A stretch of DNA of 64,000 nucleotides from NCBI RefSeq assembly GCF_018402175.1, contig NZ_JAGYJK010000011.1, forward strand, positions 230,896 to 294,895, written 5' to 3'. The notes below the pieces were generated by a model. It ran no database searches. It had not been told where the DNA came from and was given only the letters and a program-made list of their open reading frames with translations. Position 1 is the stretch's first letter, and each line of letters begins with the position of its first letter. The stretch comes from Yoonia sp. Its GTDB lineage: Bacteria > Pseudomonadota > Alphaproteobacteria > Rhodobacterales > Rhodobacteraceae. Shown piece after piece: positions 25,014 to 33,258 of the stretch. The position numbers were made by a program, and so were the translations under genes.

Positions 25014-25079
25014 TCGCGTAACAAAACGGTTGCAAGAAACTGGTCGCGCCGCAGCGACATCCGCGCTAAGGTTGTAAAA

Positions 25080-25745
25080 ATGCACCAAGAACCGACAGGC
25101 AAAGCTTTGACCATCGTGACACGCCACGTCCATGACCTGGCCGATATGCTGCTGGAACGGGATGCGCCGCGGGTGATCGTGGCGGTTGCGGGCGCGCCGG
25201 GATCGGGCAAATCGACCTTTGCCGCGGAACTGGCCCGCAGGCTGATGGCGCGCGGACGGCGCAGCGTCGTGGTGCCGATGGACGGCTTTCATCTGGACAA
25301 TGCCGTGCTGGAGGCGCGCAACCTGCTGCCGCGCAAAGGTGCGCCCGAAACTTTCGATGCGCAGGGCTTTGTCCGGCTGATCCGCGCGATCAAGGCAGGC
25401 GAAGAGGTGTTCGCCCCGACCTTCGACCGGACGCGCGATTTGTCCATCGCAGGTGCAGTCGCGATCCCCGCCGATGCGCGGTTCGTCATCGCCGAAGGCA
25501 ATTACCTGATGTTCGATGAAAGCCCATGGTCGGAGCTTGCGGGCCTGTGGGATGTCTCGGTCCGGCTGGACGTGCCGATGCCCGAACTGCGCGCGCGGCT
25601 GATCCAGCGCTGGCTGAGCCAGAACCTGTCACGCGCCGTCGCCACGCGCCGCGCCGAAGGCAACGATATTCCCAATGCACAGCGTGTCATCGCCAAGGCG
25701 CTGCCTTGCGATGTGACCTTTGACGGACAACAAGCGCGGGACTGA
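25080..25745 (+). CDS. P-loop kinase, uridine-kinase/fructokinase-like (FrcK type)
   Basis: A 221-aa nucleoside/sugar kinase-like P-loop protein. Walker A is VAGAPGSGKSTFAAELA, the substrate motif VVPMDGFHLDN is typical of the PRK/uridine kinase superfamily, and Walker-B-like IAEGNYLMFDE follows. It resembles the kinase encoded with the fructose ABC transporter (FrcK) in rhizobia, although no sugar transporter is adjacent here. Start ATG 25080 gives the normal family length; the open frame back to 24987 crosses the FNR box. It lies 21 nt before pgm and may be co-transcribed. Confidence 0.8.
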   Translation: MHQEPTGKALTIVTRHVHDLADMLLERDAPRVIVAVAGAPGSGKSTFAAELARRLMARGRRSVVVPMDGFHLDNAVLEARNLLPRKGAPETFDAQGFVRLIRAIKAGEEVFAPTFDRTRDLSIAGAVAIPADARFVIAEGNYLMFDESPWSELAGLWDVSVRLDVPMPELRARLIQRWLSQNLSRAVATRRAEGNDIPNAQRVIAKALPCDVTFDGQQARD

Positions 25746-25766
25746 CCCAACGCCAAGAGGTATCCC

Positions 25767-27398
25767 ATGCAGATCCGCGACATTGCCACAGCCCCCATGC
25801 GTGGGCAGAACGCCGGCACCTCTGGTCTGCGGCGCAAGACCCGCGATTATATGGCGCCGCTGTTTTTGGAAAACTATGTGCAGGCTATCCTTGACGGTAC
25901 CGGCGGTGCGGCGGGCAAGACCTATGTTCTGGGCGGCGACGGGCGCTATTTCAACGCCGCGGCGATCCAGATCATCCTGCGCATTCTGGCGGGCAATGGC
26001 GCGGACCGCGTGATCGTGGGGCAAGGCGGGCTGTTGTCCACGCCCGCCGCCTCGCATCTGATCCGCAAGACCGGCGCGGATGGCGGGTTCATCCTGTCGG
26101 CCAGCCATAATCCGGGCGGCATCGACGCCGATTTCGGGTTGAAATACAACATGGCCAATGGCGGGCCTGCGACCGAAACCATGACCGCCGCCATCGTCGC
26201 CGCCAGCGAGGCCATCACCCGCATCCGCATGGCCGACAGCGCCGACATTGATCTTGACGCCTTGGGCGCGGTGGCGATTGGCGCGATGCAGGTCCGGATC
26301 ATCGACCCTGTCGCGGATTATCTGGCGCTGATGGAGGATCTGTTCGACCTTGACGCCATCGCCGCGCTGATCGCGGGCGGTTTCACCCTGCGGTTCGATG
26401 CGATGCATGCCGTGACCGGCCCCTATGCGCGCGCGCTCTTGGTCGACCGCTGTGGCGCCAGCCCCGACAGCTTGATGAACGCAACCCCCCTGCCCGATTT
26501 CGGCGGTGGCCATCCCGACCCCAACCCGGTCTGGGCAGCCGATCTGATGGGGCTGATGATGGGCCCCGACGCCCCCGATTTCGGTGCCGCCAGCGATGGG
26601 GACGGGGATCGCAACATGATTGTCGGGCGCGGCTGCTATGTGACACCCTCTGACAGTCTGGCGCTGATCGCGGACCGCGCGGAACTGGCCAAAGGCTATC
26701 GCCGCGGGCTGGCGGGGGTGGCGCGGTCGATGCCGACCTCGGGCGCGGTGGACCGCGTGGCGGCGGCCAAGGGGATCGCTTGTTTTGAGACGCCGACGGG
26801 CTGGAAATTCTTTGGCAATCTGCTCGATACAGGCCAGATCACGCTGTGCGGTGAAGAAAGTGCCGGCACCGGATCGGACCATATCCGCGAAAAAGACGGG
26901 CTCTGGGCGGTGCTGATGTGGCTGAACATCGTCGCCGTGACAGGGCAGAGCGTGGCCGATCTGATGGCTGCGCATTGGCGGACCTATGGGCGTAATTATT
27001 ATTCGCGCCATGACTATGAAGACGTGGACAGCGCTGTCGCCGCCGTGCTGATGGCCGATCTGCGCGGGCGGCTGGACAGCTTGCCGGGGCAAAGCTTTGC
27101 AGGGCTGCGCGTCACCGCGGCGGATGATTTCGCCTATGCCGATCCTGTCGATGGCAGCGTCAGCACCAGCCAAGGTCTGCGGCTGCATTTCGCAGGCGGC
27201 GCGCGCGCGGTCCTGCGCCTGTCGGGCACCGGCACCAGCGGCGCGACCTTGCGGGTCTATCTCGAACAGCTGGTCGCAGCGCCCGGTGACCTGCATCAGG
27301 ATGCAGGTGACGTGCTGGCCCCTCTGGCGGCAGCGGTCGATGCTGTGGCGGGGATTTCGGGCCGCACGGGACGCACAGCGCCGGATGTGAAGACCTGA
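25767..27398 (+). CDS. pgm: Alpha-D-glucose phosphate-specific phosphoglucomutase
   Basis: A 543-aa phosphoglucomutase that interconverts glucose-1-phosphate and glucose-6-phosphate, linking polysaccharide synthesis to central metabolism. The catalytic phosphoserine loop is LSASHNPGG, the Mg2+ loop is SDGDGDRNMI, the sugar-binding loop is CGEESAGTGSDHIREKDGLW, and the C-terminal phosphate-binding RLSGTGTSGATLR is present. Length and motifs match the glucose-specific group. Start ATG 25767 follows AAGAGG. Downstream lies a dispersed intergenic repeat. Confidence 0.95.
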   Translation: MQIRDIATAPMRGQNAGTSGLRRKTRDYMAPLFLENYVQAILDGTGGAAGKTYVLGGDGRYFNAAAIQIILRILAGNGADRVIVGQGGLLSTPAASHLIRKTGADGGFILSASHNPGGIDADFGLKYNMANGGPATETMTAAIVAASEAITRIRMADSADIDLDALGAVAIGAMQVRIIDPVADYLALMEDLFDLDAIAALIAGGFTLRFDAMHAVTGPYARALLVDRCGASPDSLMNATPLPDFGGGHPDPNPVWAADLMGLMMGPDAPDFGAASDGDGDRNMIVGRGCYVTPSDSLALIADRAELAKGYRRGLAGVARSMPTSGAVDRVAAAKGIACFETPTGWKFFGNLLDTGQITLCGEESAGTGSDHIREKDGLWAVLMWLNIVAVTGQSVADLMAAHWRTYGRNYYSRHDYEDVDSAVAAVLMADLRGRLDSLPGQSFAGLRVTAADDFAYADPVDGSVSTSQGLRLHFAGGARAVLRLSGTGTSGATLRVYLEQLVAAPGDLHQDAGDVLAPLAAAVDAVAGISGRTGRTAPDVKT

Positions 27399-27400
27399 AG

Positions 27401-27441
27401 AACTTTTATGCCTCCGGCGGGGATATTTGGACTCGGAAGAT
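27401..27441. repeat. Dispersed intergenic repeat, copy A
   Basis: ATGCCTCCGGCGGGGATATT followed by TGGACTCGGAAGATG, filling almost all of the 46 nt between the convergent pgm and dctM stop codons. Other copies are at 30523, 35773 and 36762. Confidence 0.8.
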
Positions 27442-27444
27442 GGG

Positions 27445-28755
27445 CTAGATCAGGATCAGGGTGATGATCGGGAACATGAGCAGGATCACGACGCGGATGA
27501 TGTCGGAGGCGACGAAGAACAGGACGGCGCGGTAGGTCGCGGTGATTTTCGTGGTCCGGTCCATGCTGTTGATGATGAACAGGTTCATCCCCACGGGTGG
27601 CGTGATCAGCCCGACCTCGACCACGATCAGCACAAGGATGCCGAACCAGATTGCCAGATGGTCCGGTGTCATCCCGAAATCGAGGGTCGAGATCACTGGC
27701 CAGAAGATCGGCACCGTCAGCAGGATCATCGACAGGCTGTCCATCAAACAGCCCAGGATCAGATAGAAGACCAGAATCATCACCATGATCATCATCGGGC
27801 TGAACCCCTGCCCCGCGACCCAGGTTGAGAGTTCCTGCGGCACCTGCGTCAGCGCCAGAAACCCGTTGTAAAAAGCTGCCCCCAGCACGATGAAAAAGAT
27901 CATCCCCGTGCCGGTCGCGGTTTGCATCAGGCTGTCGCGCAAAGCCCCCCAGCCCAGCCTGCCTGACACCAGCGCGATCACCCCCGTGCCTGCCGCCCCC
28001 ACGGCCGCCCCTTCGGTGGGCGTGAACCAGCCGTTATAGATGCCACCCACCACCAGCCCGAAGACCAAAAGCACCGGCCAGACCGGCAGCAGCGCCTGCA
28101 AGCGGTCGCGCAGCGGCAGGCGGTCTTGTGTGCCGGCCTGATCGGGGTACAGCCGCACATAGATCGCAATGGTCAGCATATAGCCCAGCGCCGCCAGCAG
28201 GCCGGGGATGATGGCGGCGGCGAAAAGCTTGGCAATGTTCTGTTCGGTCAGGATCGCATAGATCACCAGGATCACCGAAGGCGGGATCAGGATGCCCAGC
28301 GTGCCCCCCGCCGCCAGCGTCGCCGTGGCAAACCCGCCGGCATAGCCCGAGCGGCGCAATTCGGGCAGCGCCACCTTGCCCATCGTTGCGGCTGTCGCCA
28401 GCGATGATCCGCAGATCGCGCCAAACCCCGCACAGGCACCCACGGCCGCCATGGCCATCCCGCCTTTGCGATGCCCCAAAAACGCGCCCGCCGCGCGGAA
28501 CAAGGCCTGCGACATCCCCGAATGGGTCGCGAATTGCCCCATCAGCAAAAACAGCGGGATGATCGACAGGCTGTAGCTGGAAAAGGTAGAATAGGTTTCG
28601 GACTTCAACCGCGCCATGAACACGGTCGTCCCGTCGGTCGCGAGCCACAGCCCGCCGATCCCGCACAGCAGCATGGCAAGCCCAATCGGCGCGCGCAGAA
28701 AGATCAGCCCCAGCAGGACGGGAAAGGACAAAAACCCAAGGGCAAGATCGCTCAT
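27445..28755 (-). CDS. dctM: TRAP transporter large permease (DctM)
   Basis: A 436-aa DctM-type membrane subunit with about 12 helices. Family motifs include GLAMLLCGIGGLWLA at the start, FGAICGSSLATAATMGKVALPE and TLGILIPPSVILVIYAILTEQN in the middle, and GLITPPVGMNLFI near the end. It couples sodium flow to uptake of an organic acid or similar solute. Start ATG 28755 overlaps dctQ by 4 nt; the longer frame to 28848 lies inside dctQ. Confidence 0.94.
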   Translation of the reverse strand: MSDLALGFLSFPVLLGLIFLRAPIGLAMLLCGIGGLWLATDGTTVFMARLKSETYSTFSSYSLSIIPLFLLMGQFATHSGMSQALFRAAGAFLGHRKGGMAMAAVGACAGFGAICGSSLATAATMGKVALPELRRSGYAGGFATATLAAGGTLGILIPPSVILVIYAILTEQNIAKLFAAAIIPGLLAALGYMLTIAIYVRLYPDQAGTQDRLPLRDRLQALLPVWPVLLVFGLVVGGIYNGWFTPTEGAAVGAAGTGVIALVSGRLGWGALRDSLMQTATGTGMIFFIVLGAAFYNGFLALTQVPQELSTWVAGQGFSPMMIMVMILVFYLILGCLMDSLSMILLTVPIFWPVISTLDFGMTPDHLAIWFGILVLIVVEVGLITPPVGMNLFIINSMDRTTKITATYRAVLFFVASDIIRVVILLMFPIITLILI

Positions 28756-29282
28756 CCCGCACGCTTTCCGGTCAGCCGCAGGGCCGCACAATAAAGGCTG
28801 ACGATACAGGCGATGCAGGCCGCGCCAAGGCAGGCCGCATAGGCCCACCAGACAGGAAACTGCAACAGAAAGGTGGTTTCGCCATAGCGCAGTTTATCCT
28901 GCATCCCCGCGAACAGCCGCCATGTGATCAGCAGGATCACCAGCGCCATCACCACCGACCAGAAGGCCGACAGCACCGCATTGGCGCGCGGCCCCAACCC
29001 GGCGGTAAAGATATCGACCCGCGCATGCGACTGCGTCAGCTGCGTCAGCGGCAGAAAGCTGAACACGGCAAAAGCCATGCCCGCCTCGACCAGTTCGTAA
29101 TCGCCATTGACGGGGCCAAGACCCGCCCCGCGCACCAGATCGCCAAAACCCGCCATGATCGCCAGTGCGCCCAATTCGCGCCCCGTGATGCTGGCGCAGA
29201 CCAGACAGACCAGCACGATCAGGACGGCACCGCCCAGCAATGCCGTGCCTTGGGCCAGACGGGTGATCAGCAGATGGAACAA
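28752..29282 (-). CDS. dctQ: TRAP transporter small permease (DctQ)
   Basis: A 176-aa DctQ subunit with four helices and the typical HARVDIFTAGLGPRANA loop between helices 2 and 3. It includes a longer-than-usual first loop (about residues 37-66). It lies 32 nt downstream of dctP and overlaps dctM. Confidence 0.9.
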   Translation of the reverse strand: MFHLLITRLAQGTALLGGAVLIVLVCLVCASITGRELGALAIMAGFGDLVRGAGLGPVNGDYELVEAGMAFAVFSFLPLTQLTQSHARVDIFTAGLGPRANAVLSAFWSVVMALVILLITWRLFAGMQDKLRYGETTFLLQFPVWWAYAACLGAACIACIVSLYCAALRLTGKRAG

Positions 29283-29314
29283 GGGCAGCCTCGGGGTTGG
29301 AATGTCCCCGCTGT

Positions 29315-30343
29315 CTAGTCCTTGCCCGCGTGCTTGGCAATCAAGGCGGTGGCGGCCGCATAAAGCCCGGTGCCGTCAATACCTGCGGCGTCCGCCTCGG
29401 TAATCCAGGCGGCGGTGGTGGCGGCGGCAGCATCGCGCCAGGGGGCGGTCTGGTCCGGCGTCAGCGTGACGATGCTATTGCCGGCAACAACGGCCAGCGC
29501 GCGGGCATCCGCATCACCCGCCTGCTGGGTGCGTCCGGCAAAGGCGGAAAATTCAAGGCCCGAATTGGCGTCGATCACGGCCTTCAGATCATCGGGCAAG
29601 GCGTTGTACCTGTTGGTATTCATCGCCAGAATGAAAGTCGCGGCATAAAGCGCGGCACCCTCGAATTCGGTGTGGTTGGTGACCAGTTCCTGCACGCGGA
29701 TCGAAGGGGCAACCTCCCACGGGATCACGGCACCATCGATCACGCCGCGCGACAGGGCCTCTGGCACGGCAGGAACGGGCATGCCGACAGCGGTGGCGCC
29801 CAGATCGGTCAGCAGGTTGGTGATCACGCGGGTCGGGCCGCGCAGTTTGAGCCCCTCAAGATCGGCAATCTGTGTCACCGGACGGTTGGCATGGATGACG
29901 CCCGGCCCATGCACCCACAGGCCCAAGGGTTTGAACGCGGCGAAATCGCTGTCCATCATCCGCGCCTCGGCCAGGTCCCAAAAGGCGCGCGACGTGGCCT
30001 CGGCATCCGGCGAGATAAAGGGCAGCTCGAACACTTCAAGCTGCGGGAACCGGCCCGGCGTATAGCCAGGCAGCGTCCAGACAATATCGGCCACGCCGTC
30101 GATCACCTGATCAATCAGCTGCGGCGGCGTGCCGCCCAGCTGCATCGACGGAAAACGGTCGATCTTGATACGCCCGTTGCTGTCGGCCTCGACCCTGTCG
30201 GCCCAGACATCAAGGATATTGGCGGGCACATTGGCCTGCGCGGGCAGGAACTGGTGCAAGCGCAGCGTCACCTCCTGCGCGCTGGCGGCAGTGCCGATGG
30301 CAAAGGCCACAAGGCCAGCGAACAGATTGCGGGTGATGGTCAT
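29315..30343 (-). CDS. dctP: TRAP transporter solute-binding protein (DctP)
   Basis: A 342-aa periplasmic DctP-type binding protein with a signal peptide (MTITRNLFAGLVAFAIGTAA, cleaved after ASA). Mature family features are LRLHQFLPAQA, WADRVEADSNGRIKIDRFP and the arginine region LKLRGPTRVITNLLTDLGA. The ligand is probably a carboxylate because the conserved binding Arg is present, but it is not identified. Start 30343 has GGGAGG upstream. First gene of dctPQM. Confidence 0.93.
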   Translation of the reverse strand: MTITRNLFAGLVAFAIGTAASAQEVTLRLHQFLPAQANVPANILDVWADRVEADSNGRIKIDRFPSMQLGGTPPQLIDQVIDGVADIVWTLPGYTPGRFPQLEVFELPFISPDAEATSRAFWDLAEARMMDSDFAAFKPLGLWVHGPGVIHANRPVTQIADLEGLKLRGPTRVITNLLTDLGATAVGMPVPAVPEALSRGVIDGAVIPWEVAPSIRVQELVTNHTEFEGAALYAATFILAMNTNRYNALPDDLKAVIDANSGLEFSAFAGRTQQAGDADARALAVVAGNSIVTLTPDQTAPWRDAAAATTAAWITEADAAGIDGTGLYAAATALIAKHAGKD

Positions 30344-30835
30344 GAAAGCCTCCCTCGAAAAACTCACCGCAGCTTTGCGTCAACGCCCGTTGCGGTGCAA
30401 GGACAATGACGTCACAGCACCTGGGCGGTCACAGCGGCAAGATCGCCGCCTTGACCACATAAAGGCAATGCCGCCTTGCGCATCGCCCAAGACTGTCGCG
30501 CGCGCGCCCCGTTCAGCCTCATCATCTTCCGAGCCCAAATATCCCCGCCGGAGGCCGCAACTGCGTCGCAGACGCAGGCAGCGCTGAAACCGGCATCACC
30601 AGCAACCGCCACCCCGATACAGCACGCGGGTTGTCAGGCACGCACCGGACAAAGCCACAACCACTTTGCACAAATTGCCACAAGCCACGCCACCACGCAC
30701 AATCATTGCGCTTTTGGGGTCTGTTTGCGCAACATGTCGGTTTTGTCTGAAAAAGGTGCCCTTTCGCGTTGCATCTTGGGGCTTGCAGCGCTTTAGTCAT
30801 GGAAAATAAATAGCCAAAACCGGGGAGGTTTGGGA
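30344..30835. other. 492-bp divergent intergenic region
   Basis: This gap between dctP and the ABC transporter operon holds copy B of the dispersed repeat and an inverted repeat TTGCGC/GCGCAA (30706-30711, 30727-30732) ahead of the transporter operon. I see no coding sequence; the short open frames here lack RBS and family resemblance. It must carry both promoters. Confidence 0.6.
30523..30555. repeat. Dispersed intergenic repeat, copy B (inverted)
   Basis: Reverse-complement copy of the element at 27401: CATCTTCCGAGCCCAAATAT then CCCCGCCGGAGGC. It lies free in the divergent region, not at a gene end. Confidence 0.75.
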
Positions 30836-31936
30836 TTGCAACAAGTCAAGAACGACGAAGCTTTCGTCGCGTTCGAACGCGTGCAAAAAAGTTACGACGG
30901 TGAAACGCTGGTCGTCAAAGATCTGAATTTGACGATTCCCAAGGGAGAATTTCTCACCCTTCTTGGTCCGTCAGGGTCTGGCAAAACGACATGCCTGATG
31001 ATGCTGGCCGGGTTTGAAACCGCAACGCATGGCGATATCCGGCTCGACGGTGTCTCGGTTAACAACATCCCCCCCCATAAGCGCGGGATCGGCATGGTGT
31101 TCCAGAATTACGCGCTGTTTCCGCATATGACCGTGGGGGAAAACCTGTCCTTCCCGCTCGAAGTCCGCAAGATGGGCAAATCCGAACGCGAGGCCAAGGT
31201 CAAACGCGCGCTGGACATGGTGCAGATGGGCGATTTCGCCGCCCGCCGTCCGGCACAGATGTCCGGCGGACAGCAGCAGCGGGTGGCACTGGCGCGGGCG
31301 CTGGTGTTTGAACCCGAACTGGTGCTGATGGATGAACCCTTGGGCGCGCTGGACAAGCAATTGCGCGAAACCCTGCAATTCGAGATCACAAATCTGGCGC
31401 ATCAACTGGGTATTACCGTGGTCTATGTGACCCATGACCAGACCGAGGCGCTGACAATGTCGGACCGCGTTGCCGTTTTCAACGACGGCCGCATCCAGCA
31501 ACTGGCCACGCCCGACGATCTGTACGAGCGTCCGCAAAACAGTTTCGTGGCGCAATTCATCGGCGAGAACAACACGCTGACCGGCGTGGTGCAGGATATA
31601 TCTGACAAAAGCTGCACCGTGCGGCTGGACAGCGGCGATGTGATCGACGCGGTGCCAGTCAATGTCAGCGCTGTCGGCGACCGCACCAAAGTGTCGATCC
31701 GCCCCGAACGGGTCGAGATCGACAAGACCCGCCTGCAGCCCGGCGCGCATACGCTCAAGGCCGAAGTGCTGGAGTTTATCTATATGGGTGATATTTTCCG
31801 CACCCGTCTGCGTGTCGCGGGGATGGATGATTTCGTCATCAAGACTCGTAACGCCCCCGATCAGGTCCGGCTAACGCCCGGCACCAAGATCGACATCGGC
31901 TGGTTGGCACAGGATTGCCGCGCGCTCGACGCGTGA
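30836..31936 (+). CDS. Polyamine-type ABC transporter ATPase (PotA-like)
   Basis: A 366-aa ATPase of the spermidine/putrescine (PotA) group. Walker A is GPSGSGKTT near residue 44, the Q-loop is VFQNYALFPHMTV, the signature is MSGGQQQRVALARAL, Walker B is LVLMDEPLGALD and the switch is YVTHDQTEALTMSD. A C-terminal TOBE domain follows (VSIRPERVEI). I take TTG 30836 as start because GGGGAGG lies seven bases upstream; the TTG at 30830 is too close. First gene of a four-gene operon. Confidence 0.92.
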   Translation: MQQVKNDEAFVAFERVQKSYDGETLVVKDLNLTIPKGEFLTLLGPSGSGKTTCLMMLAGFETATHGDIRLDGVSVNNIPPHKRGIGMVFQNYALFPHMTVGENLSFPLEVRKMGKSEREAKVKRALDMVQMGDFAARRPAQMSGGQQQRVALARALVFEPELVLMDEPLGALDKQLRETLQFEITNLAHQLGITVVYVTHDQTEALTMSDRVAVFNDGRIQQLATPDDLYERPQNSFVAQFIGENNTLTGVVQDISDKSCTVRLDSGDVIDAVPVNVSAVGDRTKVSIRPERVEIDKTRLQPGAHTLKAEVLEFIYMGDIFRTRLRVAGMDDFVIKTRNAPDQVRLTPGTKIDIGWLAQDCRALDA

Positions 31937-32017
31937 CGGCTTTTGCAGGGTCACCGCCGCCCGGTAGGTGCCTCTCATCACAAGACGAACCGGGCATGAC
32001 AACGGGAGTTTAAAAAA

Positions 32018-33133
32018 ATGAAATTGACCAAAGCAATGATGGCAACGACGGCGCTGACGCTGGCCGGAACCACAGCATTTGCCGGTGGCCATATGGCCAA
32101 TGACATGACCATCGTCAGCTGGGGCGGCGCCTATCAAGCCAGCCAGGATTCGGCCTATCTGCAACCCTATCTGGCAGCCAACCCTGACGTGCGCGCGTCC
32201 TGGGACGAAAGCTCGCCCGAGGCCGTGGCAAAACTGCGCGCCATGAACGAAGCCGGCAACCTGACTTGGGACCTTGTCGATGTGGTGGCCGCCGATGGGA
32301 TCCGCTTGTGCGACGAAGGTCTGGCGATGGAAATCGACCATGACGCCCTTCTGGCCGCTGCCCCTGATGGCACATCAGCGACCGAGGATTTCGGCGACCT
32401 GATCGTGTCGGATTGTTTTATTCCGCAGATCGCCTATTCCACGACAAACGCATATCGCACCGATGTCACCGCCTGGAACGGCGCAAAACCCAGCGAAATC
32501 TGCGCCTTGTTCGATCTGGAAACTTTCCCCGGCACCCGGACTCTGCAGCGCTCGCCGCTTGATAACCTTGAATGGGCGCTGATCTGTGACGGCGTGCCTT
32601 TTGCAGATGTGTATGACACGCTGGAAACGACCGAAGGCCAGGACCGCGCCTTTGCCAAGCTGGACACGATCAAGGACAGCACGATCTGGTGGACATCCGC
32701 CGCCGAAAGCATCCAGTCGCTGGCCGATGGCGAAGCCGTGATGGGCTCTTCCTACAATGGCCGCTTCTTCTCGGCGATCGTGGAACAGAACCAGCCGCTG
32801 GAAATGCTCTGGGACGCACAGGTCTATGACCTTGACGGCTGGATCATCCCCACCGGCCTGCCCGAGGATCGTCTGGCCCGCGTGCTGGATTTCGTCTTCT
32901 TCGCGACAGACACACAGCGTCTGGCGGATCAGTCCAAGTTCATCTCTTATGGCCCGGCACGTGCATCATCGGCGCCGCTGGTATCCACCCACGCAACCTT
33001 GGGCATCGAAATGGCACCACATATGCCAACCGATCCGGCAAACTCGTCCAATGCCTTCGTACAAAATTTCATGTGGTGGGCAGATTACCGCGACGACCTG
33101 GATGCACGTTTCCAGGCCTGGCTGGCCCAGTAA
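32018..33133 (+). CDS. Polyamine-type ABC transporter binding protein (PotD/PotF-like)
   Basis: A 371-aa periplasmic binding protein. The signal peptide is MKLTKAMMATTALTLAGTTA, cleaved after AFA. The mature protein opens TIVSWGGAYQASQDSAYLQP, characteristic of the SBP_bac_8/PotD relatives in roseobacters. Two Cys pairs (RLCDEGL/SDCFIPQ, ICALFD/LICDGV) may form disulfides. Polyamine versus other cationic amine or opine cannot be decided. It lies 81 nt after the ATPase gene; REP-like hairpins follow. Confidence 0.9.
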   Translation: MKLTKAMMATTALTLAGTTAFAGGHMANDMTIVSWGGAYQASQDSAYLQPYLAANPDVRASWDESSPEAVAKLRAMNEAGNLTWDLVDVVAADGIRLCDEGLAMEIDHDALLAAAPDGTSATEDFGDLIVSDCFIPQIAYSTTNAYRTDVTAWNGAKPSEICALFDLETFPGTRTLQRSPLDNLEWALICDGVPFADVYDTLETTEGQDRAFAKLDTIKDSTIWWTSAAESIQSLADGEAVMGSSYNGRFFSAIVEQNQPLEMLWDAQVYDLDGWIIPTGLPEDRLARVLDFVFFATDTQRLADQSKFISYGPARASSAPLVSTHATLGIEMAPHMPTDPANSSNAFVQNFMWWADYRDDLDARFQAWLAQ

Positions 33134-33145
33134 ATCACTGATTGC

Positions 33146-33230
33146 AGGGCGGGGACATCCCCGCCCTACGCCTGACCAAAGGCGCGACCGCAGCGGTCGT
33201 GCCCAAAGGTAGGGCGGGGTTAACCCCGCC
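33146..33230. repeat. Cluster of three REP-like hairpins
   Basis: Hairpin 1 (33146-33167) is AGGGCGGGGA-CA-TCCCCGCCCT. Hairpin 2 (33185-33199) is CGACCG-CAG-CGGTCG. Hairpin 3 is a perfect 18-bp palindrome GGCGGGGTTAACCCCGCC (33213-33230). Hairpins 1 and 3 share a core and both are followed by a (C/T)TACGCC tail, so this looks like a pair of REP units. It lies between binding-protein and permease genes, where it can stabilise the upstream message. Confidence 0.75.
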
Positions 33231-33258
33231 TTACGCCCCCAATCAAAGGTCCCGTCCC

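Noticed and set aside
25629..27296. A 555-residue minus-strand frame
   Set aside because: Antisense to pgm, which has all catalytic motifs.
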